A DNA stretch of 64,000 nt from Rhizobium sp. ACO-34A (GCA_002600635.1 CP021371.1:3971001-4035000), one strand, 5' to 3'. Shown: positions 18,848 through 30,832, numbered from the stretch's first letter. Notes: generated by a model not told the origin, from the letters alone. Numbers and translations are program-made.

Positions 18848-20035
18848 TCAGCAAAGTTCGACAGCGATCGCGGTGGCCTCCCCGCCACCAATGCAGATCA
18901 CCGCCATTCCTCGTCTCAGGCCGTGCTGCCGCAACGCGGCAAGCAAGGTCACCATGATGCGGGCGCCCGAGGCACCGATCGGATGGCCAAGCGCGCAGGC
19001 GCCGCCATGAATATTGACCTTGTCATGCGGCAGATCGAGATCACGCATCGCCGCCATCGCGACAACGGCAAAAGCTTCGTTGATCTCGAAAAGATCGACA
19101 TCCCCAAGGTTCCAGCCGGACTTTTCGGAAAGCCGCGTCAGAGCGCCGACGGGAGCGGTGGTGAATTGGGACGGCGCCCGGGCTTCGGTCGCATGCCCCA
19201 TGATCGTAGCCAGGGGTGCGAGCCCCCGTCGCTCCGCCTCCGACCGGCGCATCAGCACCAGCGCTGCCGCGCCGTCGGAAATAGAGCTGGAATTTGCGGC
19301 CGTAACAGTGCCTCCGTCGCGGAAGGCCGGGATCAGGGTCGGGATCTTGTCCAGCCGCGCCTTGCCCGGCTGCTCGTCGATGGCAATCACCTGCTCGTCG
19401 CGACCGCTGGGAACGGTCACCGGCGCGATCTCCCGGTCGAACCAGCCTTCCGCTATTGCCCTGCGAGCACGCTCCAGCGAGGCAATGGCATAGGCATCCT
19501 GCATGTCGCGCGTGAACTGATAGGCTTCGGCGCAATCCTCCGCGAAACTGCCCATCAGCCGGCCCTTGTCATAGGCGTCTTCGAGACCGTCGAGGAACAT
19601 GTGGTCCATCACCCTGCCATGGCCCAGCCGATAGCCGCTGCGGGCGCGATCGAGCAGATAGGGCGCATTGGTCATGCTCTCCATGCCGCCCGCCACTGCG
19701 ATGGATGAACTGCCGGCGATGATGAGATCGTGGGCCAGCATCGCGGCCTTCATACCCGACCCACACATCTTGTTGATGGTCGTCGCACCGGTAGAACTGC
19801 GAATATCGGCAGCCATCGCCGCCTGCCGCGCCGGTGCCTGCCCTTGTCCCGCCGACAGCACGCAGCCGAACAGCACCTCGTCGACCTGATCGCCGGCAAG
19901 ACCGGCTCGCTCGAGCGCTGCCCGCATAGCCACCGCACCGAGAGACGGAGCAGTCACGGATTTCAAAGCGCCCTGAAAACCGCCCATGGGCGTGCGGGCG
20001 GAACCGACGATAACGACAGGATCATGCTCAGTCAC
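18848..20035 (-). CDS. Acetyl-CoA C-acetyltransferase (thiolase)
   Basis: Degradative thiolase, 395 residues from GTG 20035, which sits behind GGGGAGG. An upstream in-frame start near 20071 also has GGAGGAG and would add 12 residues. Catalytic residues are visible: Cys91 in NKMCGSGMKA, His in NEAFAV and GGACALGHPIGASGARI regions, and the final Cys in VICIGGGEATAI. Within a branched-chain catabolic operon it most likely cleaves acetoacetyl-CoA or 2-methylacetoacetyl-CoA (isoleucine route). It is the first gene of the minus-strand bkd operon and diverges from the Lrp regulator. Confidence 0.92.
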   Translation of the reverse strand: MTEHDPVVIVGSARTPMGGFQGALKSVTAPSLGAVAMRAALERAGLAGDQVDEVLFGCVLSAGQGQAPARQAAMAADIRSSTGATTINKMCGSGMKAAMLAHDLIIAGSSSIAVAGGMESMTNAPYLLDRARSGYRLGHGRVMDHMFLDGLEDAYDKGRLMGSFAEDCAEAYQFTRDMQDAYAIASLERARRAIAEGWFDREIAPVTVPSGRDEQVIAIDEQPGKARLDKIPTLIPAFRDGGTVTAANSSSISDGAAALVLMRRSEAERRGLAPLATIMGHATEARAPSQFTTAPVGALTRLSEKSGWNLGDVDLFEINEAFAVVAMAAMRDLDLPHDKVNIHGGACALGHPIGASGARIMVTLLAALRQHGLRRGMAVICIGGGEATAIAVELC

Positions 20036-20248
20036 TTTCCACCTCCCCGGAAAGAACCTTGCCCGCATCACGGCTCCTCCAAGCCGGGACGCTCACCACC
20101 GGGACATGAGATCAAACGATCTGCCAATTCCCGATTGAGTGAACGGTATCACCATAGCGTTTTCATTTCAAAGCTAATTTGATTGACAGATTTGGCAACA
20201 GAGATATCTTTGACCCATCGATCTCAAGAACTGTAGATCATTTGATCC
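20036..20248. promoter_or_regulatory. Divergent control region between thiolase-bkd operon and lrp-liu operon
   Basis: About 210 bases containing both divergent promoters. On the plus strand a TTGACA box near 20183 followed after about 16 bases by TATCTT is a fair sigma-70-type promoter for the Lrp gene. The region is A/T-rich with runs such as CATTTCAAAGCTAATTTG, as expected for an Lrp-family binding region. Control of both arms by the Lrp-like protein is inferred from position. Confidence 0.5.
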
Positions 20249-20722
20249 ATGGAAACGCTCGACGCCTTCGATCGGAAAATCCTGCATGTCCTCGGCGAGG
20301 ACGGGCGGATAAGCTGGCGCGATCTCGCATCCCGAATTGGACTGTCGTTCACGCCGACACTGAGGCGCGTGCGCAAGCTGGAGGAAGCCGGGATAATCCG
20401 CGGCTATACCGCCGTCTTCGACGAAAACCGGCTTCTCGGCACGATGGGCGTATTCATTTCGGTTACGCTGGAACGCCAGATCAAGGACGCGCTGACGACG
20501 TTCGAACATAGCGTCGCCTCCATCCCGGAGGTGGTCGGCGGCTACCAGACCAGCGGAAGCTCGGATTATCTGATTCATGCCATGGTGCGCGACCTGCCGC
20601 ATTACCAGGAACTTCTCGACTTCCTGACGACGGTTCCGGGCGTGGCGCGCATCCAGTCCAATTTCGCCATCAAGACTTTCGTGCGCCGGTCGGCCGCATT
20701 CACCGGAGGTACGGAAACATAA
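20249..20722 (+). CDS. Lrp/AsnC-family transcriptional regulator, BkdR-like by context
   Basis: A 157-residue Lrp/AsnC protein. The N-terminal HTH is clear (LDAFDRKILHVLGEDGRISW, then LASRIGLSFTPTLRRVRKLE), followed by the RAM/AsnC ligand domain (GVFISVTLERQIKDALTTFE and VVGGYQTSGSSDYLIHAMV). It sits at the hinge between the bkd and liu operons, the usual place for a BkdR-type activator responding to branched-chain amino acids. ATG 20249 is used; 87 bases separate it from the first liu enzyme start. Confidence 0.9.
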   Translation: METLDAFDRKILHVLGEDGRISWRDLASRIGLSFTPTLRRVRKLEEAGIIRGYTAVFDENRLLGTMGVFISVTLERQIKDALTTFEHSVASIPEVVGGYQTSGSSDYLIHAMVRDLPHYQELLDFLTTVPGVARIQSNFAIKTFVRRSAAFTGGTET

Positions 20723-20809
20723 AACAGGGCGGCCGGCGTGGAGGAGACGCCGGACCGTCTTTCACCGCAGAGACGGCTGCGCGAAATCCGTCGGGAGGAG
20801 GAATATGCG

Positions 20810-21982
20810 ATGAGCCTGGATCTCGCCGCAGTTTTCGACGCCGGTCTCGGGGAGGAGATCGGGGCGCTACGCGACAGCGTGCGCAAGTTTGCTCATGACA
20901 GGATCGCGGCGCTTGCGGCGGAAATTGACCGGGAGGACCGTTTCCCACGCCATCTCTGGCCGGAAATGGGCGCGCTCGGCCTGCACGGCATCACGGCCTC
21001 GGAGGACTATGGCGGGGCCGACATGGGCTATCTCGCCCATTGCGTCGCAATGGAGGAGATCAGCCGCGCTTCGGCATCCGTCGGCCTTTCCTACGGCGCT
21101 CATTCCAACCTCTGCATCAACCAGATCCATCGCTGGGGCACGGCCGAGCAGAAACGGCGATACCTGCCGAAGCTCATATCCGGCGAGCATGTCGGGTCGC
21201 TTGCGATGAGCGAGACGGAAGCGGGCTCCGACGTCGTATCCATGCGGCTGAAGGCGGAACGAAAGGGCGATTGCTACTTCCTGAACGGCTCCAAGATGTG
21301 GATCACCAACGGCCACGAAGCCGATACGCTGGTGGTCTACGCGAAAACCGACGCAACTGCCGGCCCGCGCGGCATCACCGCTTTCCTCATCGAGAAGAAC
21401 TTCAAGGGCTTCCGGCCGGCGCAAAAACTCGACAAGCTCGGCATGCGTGGCTCCCCGACGTCCGAACTCGTTTTCGAGGATTGCGAGGTGCCCGAGGAAA
21501 ACGTGCTGGGCAAGGTGAACGACGGCGTCACCGTGCTCATGAGCGGCCTTGATTACGAACGCGCCGTGCTGGCGGCGGGCCCGATCGGCATCATGCAATC
21601 CGCGCTCGATCTCGTGCTTCCCTACAGTCGCGAACGGCACCAGTTCGGCAAGGCGATCGGCGAATTCCAGCTCGTGCAGGGCAAGATCGCCGACATGTAT
21701 ACCGCGATGAACGCTTCCCGCGCCTATGTTTATGCCGTGGCCCGCGCCGGCGATAACGGTCGCCTCACGCGGCAGGATGCGGCGGGCGCGATCCTGTTTT
21801 CCGCCGAGCATGCGACGCAGGTGGCGCTGGATGCCATCCAGATCTTGGGCGGCACCGGCTACATGAACGAAAGCCCCGCCGGGCGGCTCCTGCGAGACGC
21901 CAAGCTCTACGAGATCGGCGCCGGCACCAGCGAGATCCGGCGCATGCTGATCGGTCGTGAACTGTTCAAGAACAATGCGTGA
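20810..21982 (+). CDS. liuA: Isovaleryl-CoA dehydrogenase
   Basis: FAD-dependent acyl-CoA dehydrogenase (390 residues) converting isovaleryl-CoA to 3-methylcrotonyl-CoA. ATG 20810 follows GGGAGGAGG and is preferred over an upstream frame opening at 20738. Motifs: [26 protein letters not shown], and [18 protein letters not shown], which carries the catalytic Glu at the position characteristic of isovaleryl-CoA dehydrogenases, unlike straight-chain enzymes with a late Glu. [20 protein letters not shown] and [10 protein letters not shown] complete it. It is the first enzyme of the liu operon. Confidence 0.94.
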   Translation: MSLDLAAVFDAGLGEEIGALRDSVRKFAHDRIAALAAEIDREDRFPRHLWPEMGALGLHGITASEDYGGADMGYLAHCVAMEEISRASASVGLSYGAHSNLCINQIHRWGTAEQKRRYLPKLISGEHVGSLAMSETEAGSDVVSMRLKAERKGDCYFLNGSKMWITNGHEADTLVVYAKTDATAGPRGITAFLIEKNFKGFRPAQKLDKLGMRGSPTSELVFEDCEVPEENVLGKVNDGVTVLMSGLDYERAVLAAGPIGIMQSALDLVLPYSRERHQFGKAIGEFQLVQGKIADMYTAMNASRAYVYAVARAGDNGRLTRQDAAGAILFSAEHATQVALDAIQILGGTGYMNESPAGRLLRDAKLYEIGAGTSEIRRMLIGRELFKNNA

Positions 21983-21989
21983 GGGCATG

Positions 21990-23591
<1,602 letters not shown>

Positions 23592-23598
23592 GGCGGCG

Positions 23599-25596
23599 AT
23601 GTTTTCCAAAATCCTTATCGCCAATCGCGGAGAAATCGCCTGCCGGATCATCCGGACGACAAAGCGCATGGGGATTGCGACGGTCGCCGTCTATTCGGAG
23701 GCGGATCGGGATGCCGCCCATGTCGCCATGGCCGACGAAGCCCTTGCCATCGGCCCGGCACCGGCCCACCAATCCTACCTCGATGGTGACAGGATCATCG
23801 CAGCCGCACGGACAAGCGGAGCCGAGGCGATCCATCCGGGCTACGGTTTCCTGTCTGAAAACGCCGACTTCGCCGAGGCATGCTCGGCAGCCGGCCTTGT
23901 CTTCATCGGCCCGCCGGCCACCGCGATCCGCGCCATGGGCGGCAAGAGCGCGGCAAAGACCCTGATGGCTATGGCAGGCGTGCCACTGGTTCCGGGCTAT
24001 CACGGCGACGACCAGTCACCGGCGCTTCTTGCCGCCGAAGCCATGAAAATCGGCTATCCCGTGCTCATCAAGGCTTCCGCCGGCGGTGGCGGCAAGGGCA
24101 TGCGCATCGTCGCGCAGGCAGAGGATTTCGCCGCCGAACTGGCTGCCGCAAAACGCGAGTCGCTCGCATCCTTTGGCGACGAGCGGATGCTGATCGAGAA
24201 ATATCTCGCCCGCCCCCGACACGTGGAAGTGCAGGTCTTTGCCGACAACCACGGCAATTGCCATTCGCTGTTCGAGCGCGATTGCTCGATCCAGCGCCGG
24301 CATCAGAAGGTGATCGAGGAAGCTCCCGCCCCCGGCTTTTCGGAAACGCTGCGAAGGAAGATGAGCGAAGCCGCGATATCCTGTGCCCGCGCCATCGGCT
24401 ACTCCGGCGCCGGCACCGTGGAATTCCTGCTGGATGCGGGCGGCGACTTCTACTTCATGGAGATGAACACCCGCCTTCAGGTCGAGCATCCCGTCACCGA
24501 ATTCATCGCCGGCCTCGATCTCGTCGAGTGGCAATTCCGGGTGGCGGCAGGCGAGCGCTTGCCGGAGGACTGGGCCGATCTGAAAATGCAGGGACATGCG
24601 ATAGAGGCGCGGCTTTATGCCGAGGACCCGGATCATGACTTCCTGCCATCAATCGGCCGGATCGGCCATCTCGTCCTGCCCGAGCAGAACGACCATGTCC
24701 GCATCGACAGTGGCGTGAGGGCCGGCGATGCGATCACGGTGCATTATGACCCTATGATCGCGAAGCTCATCGTGTGGGATGTCGATCGCCCTTCGGCCGT
24801 CCGCAGGCTGCGCGCTGCCCTTCGCGAAACGGCCATCACCGGCGTGACCAGCAATGCCGGCTTTCTGGCGCGGCTGGCAGCCCTTGCGGACTTCGAGGAT
24901 GCCCGTCTCGACACCGGCTTCATCGCCCGCAACGAAGCGAAGCTGCGGCCGGACACCACCCCAGACAATGCGACGGCGACAATGGCTGCACTCGGCCTTT
25001 TGCTTACGAACAGGACCGATACACAACGCCGGGCGATGGCAACGGCCGATCCGCACAGCCCATGGGCGATGACCACTGGCTTCCGGCTCAACCGTCCGGC
25101 ACGGCAGGGACTGCGGCTCATCATTGCCGGGAAGCCCATGGAAGTGGACGTGTTTTATCGCGAACGCGGTTTCGAGATCGGCATCGACAGCGAAACCATG
25201 TCCGTCGAGGGTTCGCTGGCCTTAGATGGCAGGCTCTCGGCGACCATCGCCGGGAGGAAACACATCGGCTATTTCCTCCCGAATGGCGTTGCCTTCGATC
25301 TGGTGATCAACGGAACCGTTCATCCCGTCGCAACGGCAGACCTTGCCGGGTTCGACACACCCGAGGAAGCAACCGGCGGGCTGGCGGCACCGATGCCGGG
25401 CGTCATCCGCGCGATCCTGACCGAGGCGGGCAACCATGTCGAGGCGGGCGAGGCGCTTGTCATCATGGAGGCGATGAAGATGGAACACACGATCCGCGCG
25501 CCGGCCGCCGGGCGGATCGCGATGCTCAACTGCGCGGAAGGGGCAATGGTCGAGGCAGGCACGGTGTTGGTGGATTTCGAAGCGGAGGCCGGCTGA
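23599..25596 (+). CDS. liuD: 3-methylcrotonyl-CoA carboxylase alpha subunit (biotin carboxylase/BCCP)
   Basis: Biotin-containing subunit, 665 residues from ATG 23599 (MFSKILIANRGEIACRIIRT). Biotin carboxylase domain comes first: ATP-grasp loop KASAGGGGKGMRIV, FERDCSIQRRHQKVIEEAPA and EMNTRLQVEHPVTE. A BT linker follows, then the biotinyl domain at the end with biotin-accepting Lys627 in IMEAMKMEHTI. It carboxylates biotin using ATP and bicarbonate. It is immediately followed (one base) by the HMG-CoA lyase gene, completing a standard liu order. Confidence 0.95.
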   Translation: MFSKILIANRGEIACRIIRTTKRMGIATVAVYSEADRDAAHVAMADEALAIGPAPAHQSYLDGDRIIAAARTSGAEAIHPGYGFLSENADFAEACSAAGLVFIGPPATAIRAMGGKSAAKTLMAMAGVPLVPGYHGDDQSPALLAAEAMKIGYPVLIKASAGGGGKGMRIVAQAEDFAAELAAAKRESLASFGDERMLIEKYLARPRHVEVQVFADNHGNCHSLFERDCSIQRRHQKVIEEAPAPGFSETLRRKMSEAAISCARAIGYSGAGTVEFLLDAGGDFYFMEMNTRLQVEHPVTEFIAGLDLVEWQFRVAAGERLPEDWADLKMQGHAIEARLYAEDPDHDFLPSIGRIGHLVLPEQNDHVRIDSGVRAGDAITVHYDPMIAKLIVWDVDRPSAVRRLRAALRETAITGVTSNAGFLARLAALADFEDARLDTGFIARNEAKLRPDTTPDNATATMAALGLLLTNRTDTQRRAMATADPHSPWAMTTGFRLNRPARQGLRLIIAGKPMEVDVFYRERGFEIGIDSETMSVEGSLALDGRLSATIAGRKHIGYFLPNGVAFDLVINGTVHPVATADLAGFDTPEEATGGLAAPMPGVIRAILTEAGNHVEAGEALVIMEAMKMEHTIRAPAAGRIAMLNCAEGAMVEAGTVLVDFEAEAG

Positions 25597-25597
25597 A

Positions 25598-26524
25598 ATG
25601 ACGAAGCCGGAAAAGGTCAGGATCGTCGAAGTCGGCCCCCGCGACGGACTGCAGAACGAAAGCTCCCGGGTGCCTGTCACGGTGAAGATCGAACTGATCG
25701 AGCGCCTCGCCAAGGCAGGATTGCCGGTCGTGGAGGCAGGCGCGTTCGTTTCCCCGAAATGGGTGCCGCAAATGGCTGAAACAGGCGAGGTCTTCCGCAA
25801 TCTGAAGAAACGGCCCGGCACCGCCTATCCGGCCCTCGCGCCCAATCTCAAGGGTCTGGAAGCCGCGATTGCCGTCGGTGTCAGGGAAATCGCGGTCTTC
25901 GTCTCGGCGTCAGAAGGCTTCAGCCTGAAAAACATCGCCTGCTCCCGGGCCGAAAGCCTCGCCCGGCTCCGCGATGTCTTCGATCTCGCCGCGACCCGAA
26001 GCATACGCGTGCGCGGCTACGTTTCCTGCATCGCCGGCTGCCCCTATGACGGCGATGTACCGCCGGCCGAAGTCGCGGTGATGGCGCGCGAACTGCTGGT
26101 CATGGGCTGTTACGAAGTCTCGCTTGGCGACACGATCGGCGTGGGCACGGCAACACAGATCCGCAACGTCATTGGCCAGGTCGCGACAACAATACCGCGC
26201 GAGCGGATCGCCATGCATTTCCATGACACCTACGGACAGGGCATCGCCAATGTGCTGGCGAGCATCGAGGAAGGCATTGCCACCTTCGACAGTTCCGTCG
26301 CCAGCCTCGGAGGCTGTCCCTATGCGCCGGGCGCCAGCGGCAATATCGCGACGGAAGACCTGCTCTATCTGCTGCATGGCCTAGGCATTTCGACGGGAGT
26401 CGACCTGCAGGCTGTCGCGGAAACGGGCGGATGGATCAGCGATATCCTGGGGCGACGCAATGAAGCGCGGGTGGGACGGGCATTGCTCGCCAAAAGACAC
26501 ACCGGAGGACAGGATGGGCGATGA
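25598..26524 (+). CDS. liuE: Hydroxymethylglutaryl-CoA lyase
   Basis: TIM-barrel lyase (308 residues) cleaving HMG-CoA to acetoacetate and acetyl-CoA, the last step specific to leucine. Family signature VEVGPRDGLQNESSRV, metal-binding MHFHDTYGQGIAN, and the active-site Cys loop SLGGCPYAPGASGNIATED are intact. The C-terminus overlaps the enoyl-CoA hydratase start by 11 bases. No CoA transferase for acetoacetate is nearby; the thiolase on the other arm could act after activation. Confidence 0.94.
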   Translation: MTKPEKVRIVEVGPRDGLQNESSRVPVTVKIELIERLAKAGLPVVEAGAFVSPKWVPQMAETGEVFRNLKKRPGTAYPALAPNLKGLEAAIAVGVREIAVFVSASEGFSLKNIACSRAESLARLRDVFDLAATRSIRVRGYVSCIAGCPYDGDVPPAEVAVMARELLVMGCYEVSLGDTIGVGTATQIRNVIGQVATTIPRERIAMHFHDTYGQGIANVLASIEEGIATFDSSVASLGGCPYAPGASGNIATEDLLYLLHGLGISTGVDLQAVAETGGWISDILGRRNEARVGRALLAKRHTGGQDGR

Positions 26525-27284
26525 ACTGCTACGCGAACGCCATGGGAGCGCATTATGGCTGACACTCAATCGACTGGAGGTCCACAACGCCCTCAACGCC
26601 GCCCTGACCAGAAGTCTGGTCGAAGCCTTTGAAGAGGCCTCCGTTGACCCGACATTGCGGACGGTGGTTCTGACGGGAGCCGGCGAGCGCAGCTTCTGCT
26701 CGGGCGCAGATCTCAAGGAAAGCGCGGGCGGAATGTTCCGGTCTGACGACGGCGGCAACCCGATTGCTGGCGTCCTGAATGCAATCGAAACCTGCGAAAA
26801 ACTGGTGATTGCGCGGATCAACGGCTCGGTTCTGGCCGGCGGCTTGGGGCTGGTGGCCGCCTGCGATCTCGCCTATGCCGCCAGACACGCGAAATTCGGC
26901 CTGCCGGAAGTACGCGTCGGTCTCTTCCCGATGATGGTCGCCGCGCGGCTGATGCCAAAGATAACCCTGCGGCACCTGCAGGAAATGGCCTACCTCGGTG
27001 AAAGCATCGATGCGGTAACCGCCCTGCAATACGGTCTCATCAACAGCATCGCCCCTGTCGGGGACCTCGATGAACTCATCGCCGACGTTCTGGAAAAACT
27101 CGGCCGGAATTCCGCCGAAGCCATCTCAGCCGGAAAACGGGCCCTCCGGGAAATGCGAAGCATGACAAACCCCGAAATACTCGCCTTCGCCGAACGACGG
27201 ATCGCCGAAATTGCCGAGACGGACGACGCCCGCGAGGGACGGGCGGCTTTCGCAGAAAAGCGAAAGCCGCGATGGTCGCATTAG
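26514..27284 (+). CDS. liuC: Enoyl-CoA hydratase, probable methylglutaconyl-CoA hydratase
   Basis: Crotonase-fold hydratase of 256 residues, starting at ATG 26514 behind CCGGAGGACAGG within the end of liuE. Motifs: RLEVHNALNAALTRSL, the oxyanion-hole segment GERSFCSGADLKE, and VLAGGLGLVAACDLAYAARH with FGLPEVRVGLFP. By operon position it should hydrate 3-methylglutaconyl-CoA to HMG-CoA. It completes leucine breakdown from isovaleryl-CoA to acetoacetate plus acetyl-CoA in the window. Eighteen bases later the convergent macB gene ends. Confidence 0.92.
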   Translation: MGDELLRERHGSALWLTLNRLEVHNALNAALTRSLVEAFEEASVDPTLRTVVLTGAGERSFCSGADLKESAGGMFRSDDGGNPIAGVLNAIETCEKLVIARINGSVLAGGLGLVAACDLAYAARHAKFGLPEVRVGLFPMMVAARLMPKITLRHLQEMAYLGESIDAVTALQYGLINSIAPVGDLDELIADVLEKLGRNSAEAISAGKRALREMRSMTNPEILAFAERRIAEIAETDDAREGRAAFAEKRKPRWSH

Positions 27285-27301
27285 CGACGACCTTACGATC
27301 G

Positions 27302-29275
27302 TCAACCCTTGGAAAGGGCGGCGACCGGATCGAGCTGCGAAGCGTTGCGCGCAGGCAGGTAACCGAAGACCACACCGATCAGGCTGGAGCAGACGAAGGC
27401 GGCAACGATGGAGGTCGTCGAATAGACGAGGCTGAAGTTCGAGCTGAACAGGCTGAATAGCCCGCCGAAGCCGAGAGCCACCGAAATCCCGGCAAGACCA
27501 CCGACGAGGCAGACAAGCACCGCCTCGATGAGGAATTGCCTGAGGATATCGCTCCGCCGCGCACCGACAGCCATCCGCACACCGATTTCCGAAACGCGTT
27601 CGGACACCGAGACGAGCATGATGTTCATCACGCCGATACCGCCGACCACCAGCGAAATGACGGCAATCGCCGCGACCAGCAGGGTCATCGTCTGCGTGGT
27701 GCTGGTGATCGTCTCGCGGATATCGTCCGTGTTCAGGATGTAGAAATCCTTGGTGCCGTGACGAAGCGTCAGGAGTTGCGTCACGGCCTTTTCAGCCAGC
27801 GCGGTGCTGGTTTCGTCGTTGACCTGCACAGTGATGCTGCGCAGCGACAGGCTGCCGAGGAACCGCGCCTGCACGGTGGTGTAAGGCAGGTAGAGCGACA
27901 GGTTCTGGCTGGAGCCGAAACCACCCTGCTGCGTCTTCGTCACCCCGACGACACGCGCCGGCACCGTGCCGATCAGGATGACCTTGCCGACAGGACTTTC
28001 GTTCAGATCGGAAAACAGCGCCTTGCGCGTGTTCTCGTCGATCACGACTTCCTGTGTCTTCTCCAGAACGCTTGACTCATCGAAGAAACGACCTTCGGAA
28101 AGCTTCGTGCCCTTGGCAACGAAGTAGCGTTCGCTCACCCCGCTGATCATCGCATTCGACTCCTTCGCACCGAAGCGAACGGTGCTGGAAGTGGAAACGG
28201 TCGGCGTTACCGCCGCGACATAAGGCTGGCTTGCGAGCGCGTCCGCATCGGAAACGACGAGCGTGGTGATCTTGCCGGAGCGGACGTCGCCGAAATCCTT
28301 GCCGGCGAAGATTTCCAGCGTGTTGGTGCCTAGGCTCGCGATGTTTTCGAGCACACGCTCCTGCGAGCCCTTGCCCAGCGCCACGACGCTGACGACGGAG
28401 GCGATGCCGATAATGATGCCGAGCATGGTCAGGAAGGTACGCAGCTTGTGCGCGCGCATGGATAGAAGCGCCATGCGAAAGGCTTCCTGAAGCGAAGAAA
28501 GAAAACCACGCAGGCGGCTCGTCTTGACCTCGGATGAGGGCTTCTCTTCGGGAGCCGGCGATGCCGTTGCTCCGTCCTCACCCTCCACGGTGTTGTGATT
28601 GTCCGCGACGATGCTGCCATCGCGGATTTCGATGATGCGCTGCGCCCGGCGGGCGATCGACATGTCATGGGTCACGATGATGACCGTGTGGCCCTCGGCA
28701 TGGAGTTCGCCGAGAATGCGCAGCACTTCCTCGCCGCTGTGGCTGTCCAGCGCACCGGTCGGTTCGTCGGCAAGGATGACCTGACCATCATTCATCAGCG
28801 CCCGCGCGATGGAGACGCGCTGCTGCTGGCCACCGGAGAGCTGGCCGGGGCGATGTCCCACCCGCTCGGCCATGCCGAGGCGAGCCAGAAGCGCTTCCGC
28901 CCTTTCCTGGCGCGCACTGGGAGAGACGCCGGCATAGATCGCGGGGATCTCGACATCGCCGAGCGCCGTGAGTTCGCCAAGAAGATGATAGCGCTGGAAA
29001 ATGAAGCCGAAATGCTCGCGGCGAAGCGCCGCCAGCGCATCGACATCGAGCGCCGAGGTTTCCACACCGGAAATGCGATAGCTGCCGGATGTCGGTCGGT
29101 CGAGGCAGCCGAGGATGTTCATCAGCGTCGATTTGCCGGAGCCCGAGGCCCCGACGATTGCCACCATTTCGCCCGCCTCGATGGACAGGTCGACATCCTT
29201 CAGGACGGCAATCGTGCCTTCGCCCGACGGATACTCGCGGCGGATGCCCGAAAGAGCGATAATCGGTTCGCTCAT
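27302..29275 (-). CDS. macB: MacB-like ABC exporter (ATPase fused to permease)
   Basis: A 657-residue exporter subunit from ATG 29275. The N-terminal ATPase has [20 protein letters not shown], signature [15 protein letters not shown] and Walker [13 protein letters not shown]. An acidic linker near 220-250 follows, then the MacB membrane region: one helix ([20 protein letters not shown]), a periplasmic domain and three C-terminal helices with [20 protein letters not shown]. It works with the adjacent adaptor (MacA type) and a TolC-like outer-membrane channel not seen here. Substrates of the family include macrolides, peptides and heat-stable toxins; none is indicated. Confidence 0.94.
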   Translation of the reverse strand: MSEPIIALSGIRREYPSGEGTIAVLKDVDLSIEAGEMVAIVGASGSGKSTLMNILGCLDRPTSGSYRISGVETSALDVDALAALRREHFGFIFQRYHLLGELTALGDVEIPAIYAGVSPSARQERAEALLARLGMAERVGHRPGQLSGGQQQRVSIARALMNDGQVILADEPTGALDSHSGEEVLRILGELHAEGHTVIIVTHDMSIARRAQRIIEIRDGSIVADNHNTVEGEDGATASPAPEEKPSSEVKTSRLRGFLSSLQEAFRMALLSMRAHKLRTFLTMLGIIIGIASVVSVVALGKGSQERVLENIASLGTNTLEIFAGKDFGDVRSGKITTLVVSDADALASQPYVAAVTPTVSTSSTVRFGAKESNAMISGVSERYFVAKGTKLSEGRFFDESSVLEKTQEVVIDENTRKALFSDLNESPVGKVILIGTVPARVVGVTKTQQGGFGSSQNLSLYLPYTTVQARFLGSLSLRSITVQVNDETSTALAEKAVTQLLTLRHGTKDFYILNTDDIRETITSTTQTMTLLVAAIAVISLVVGGIGVMNIMLVSVSERVSEIGVRMAVGARRSDILRQFLIEAVLVCLVGGLAGISVALGFGGLFSLFSSNFSLVYSTTSIVAAFVCSSLIGVVFGYLPARNASQLDPVAALSKG

Positions 29276-29279
29276 GACC

Positions 29280-30512
29280 TCAGAAACCCATCGGCGGAGG
29301 ACCACCCGGACCACCGGAATTGCTGCTGGAGCTGTCCTCGGTGGACATTTCGCCGGTCACTACTCGTTCGCCCTCGGAAAGGCCGGAGCGCACCTCAGCG
29401 GTCACCTTGTCGTTCAGGCCGATTTCCACCGTCTTCTCGGAGATGGCTCCGCCGGTTCCGATGACCCGCACCGTATAACGGCCGTCAGTCTGCGCCGCAC
29501 CGAGAGCGGCCGCGGGGACGATCAGTACGTCATGCACGGAGCCCAGCACGACGTGAACTTCGGCGGTCATGTAGGTCCGCAGCCTGCCATCCGTATTCGG
29601 CACGTTGAAGATGCCGTTGTAGTAGATCGCCTCGGAAGAGGACGAACTGCTGCTGGACGAAGACGACGAGGATGAGGAAGACGAACTGAAGCTTGAATCG
29701 CTACGGATCGATTCCGGCGCAGGCTCGATCGACTCGAGCCTGGCATCGTATCGCTTCGCAGGCTCGCCAAGAACGGTGAAGTAGACCGGCAGACCGGGCG
29801 ATACCTTGGTGATATCCGCCTCCGAAATCTCCGTGCGGACCGTCATCGTGTCGAGCTGGCCAAGAATGGCGATGGTCGGCGCGGACTGGCTGGCATTCAC
29901 CGTCTGACCTTCCTGGCTGACGATGGAAAGCACGGTGCCGTCGATCGGCGCGGTGATCTTCGTGTAGCCCAGGTTGATCTTCGCCGTCTCCACGGCCACC
30001 TGCGCTTCTTCGATCTGCGCGTCGAGAGCGGAGAGCTGTGCCTTGGTCACGTCGAGATCGGCGACCGCGCTTTCGTAGTCGGCGCGGGACGCGGCATTCT
30101 TCGAGACCATTTCCTGCTGACGGGCGAGGCTTTGCCGGTTGAGCACCATCGTCGCCTCTTTCTCGATCCGCTGCGCCTTGACGTTGGCGAGCGAGGCTTC
30201 GGCGGTGCGAAGGCTGTTCTCCTGGGTCATGGAATCGATCTCGGCGACGAGATCGCCCGCCTTGACCGTCTGCCCCAACGCAACCTTGATACCGGTGATA
30301 CGACCCGACGCCTGAGCGCCGACAGCCACCAGCCGCACCGGCTTGAGAATGCCGGTGGCAAGCACCGTCACCTCGACATCGCCGCGCGCTACCGCCGACG
30401 TCAGAACGGACGGCGTCTTCGAAGCCGCCCGCTGCTGCCAGAAGAGAAACCCGCCCACCGCCAGTGCGACGGCAAGCGTGCCGACGAGAGTCGCCTTTGC
30501 CTTACCCATCAT
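29280..30512 (-). CDS. macA: MacA-like periplasmic adaptor (HlyD/RND membrane-fusion family) with poly-serine tract
   Basis: Periplasmic membrane-fusion protein, 410 residues. Membrane anchor at 8-26 ([19 protein letters not shown]); lipoyl and coiled-coil hairpin through about 205 ([20 protein letters not shown] to [19 protein letters not shown]); then beta-barrel and membrane-proximal domains. Residues 276-293 are 18 consecutive serines just before [13 protein letters not shown], a place where E. coli MacA has no such tract. The C-terminus is Ser/Gly/Pro-rich. Its stop lies four bases upstream of the macB start. Confidence 0.93.
   Translation of the reverse strand: MMGKAKATLVGTLAVALAVGGFLFWQQRAASKTPSVLTSAVARGDVEVTVLATGILKPVRLVAVGAQASGRITGIKVALGQTVKAGDLVAEIDSMTQENSLRTAEASLANVKAQRIEKEATMVLNRQSLARQQEMVSKNAASRADYESAVADLDVTKAQLSALDAQIEEAQVAVETAKINLGYTKITAPIDGTVLSIVSQEGQTVNASQSAPTIAILGQLDTMTVRTEISEADITKVSPGLPVYFTVLGEPAKRYDARLESIEPAPESIRSDSSFSSSSSSSSSSSSSSSSSSEAIYYNGIFNVPNTDGRLRTYMTAEVHVVLGSVHDVLIVPAAALGAAQTDGRYTVRVIGTGGAISEKTVEIGLNDKVTAEVRSGLSEGERVVTGEMSTEDSSSSNSGGPGGPPPMGF
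29634..29687 (-). repeat. 18-codon poly-serine tract within the MacA-like gene
   Basis: Eighteen serine codons in a row, read on the minus strand. All six serine codons occur (TCG 5, TCC 5, TCT 3, AGC 2, AGT 2, TCA 1, counted by eye). The mixed codons show this is not a fresh microsatellite expansion; the amino-acid run appears maintained. It interrupts the junction between the lipoyl/hairpin part and the barrel domain of the adaptor. Confidence 0.9.
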
Positions 30513-30533
30513 GCTTCTCGTTTCATTCCGCCG

Positions 30534-30773
30534 TCAGCGGCTCTTGGCCCGTTCAACGACGCAGTTCTTCTTGTTTTCCTTCTGGCCCTTCTTGCAGACC
30601 GTGGGCTTTGCGGGTGTCTTGACCTTCGTCTGTGCCTTGGGCTTCACGGTCTCTGCCTGCACCGGCCGTTTCTGGGTCGGAAGCTGCTGTTCCGTTGCCG
30701 GGGCGGCATGGGAGGTCTGCAAGCTGGCGAAAGCGAAGGCTGCGACAGCCGCGATGCGAAGTAACTGGTTCAT
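30534..30773 (-). CDS. Small secreted basic protein, function unknown
   Basis: A 79-residue product with a clear signal peptide (MNQLLRIAAVAAFAFASLQT, cleavage after SHA). The mature part is Lys/Thr/Pro-rich with two Cys residues (PTVCKKGQKENKKNCVVERA) that could form a disulfide. ATG 30773 has GGAG upstream. It lies 21 bases upstream of the macA start on the same strand, so it may be cotranscribed with macAB. No family is recognised. Confidence 0.65.
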   Translation of the reverse strand: MNQLLRIAAVAAFAFASLQTSHAAPATEQQLPTQKRPVQAETVKPKAQTKVKTPAKPTVCKKGQKENKKNCVVERAKSR

Positions 30774-30798
30774 TTCAACTCCAATCTAAAAGAATTCA

Positions 30799-30832
30799 GC
30801 CATGGGTGGCACCGGCGGATGCCACCCATGGC
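30799..30832 (-). terminator. Strong hairpin terminator after the LTXXQ-like gene
   Basis: Perfect 13-base stem GCCATGGGTGGCA / TGCCACCCATGGC with an 8-base loop, followed on the minus strand by TGAATTCTTTTAG. It lies between the stop of the Spy-like gene (30899) and the small secreted-protein gene and should end the Spy-like transcript, or limit read-through into the macAB genes. Confidence 0.75.
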
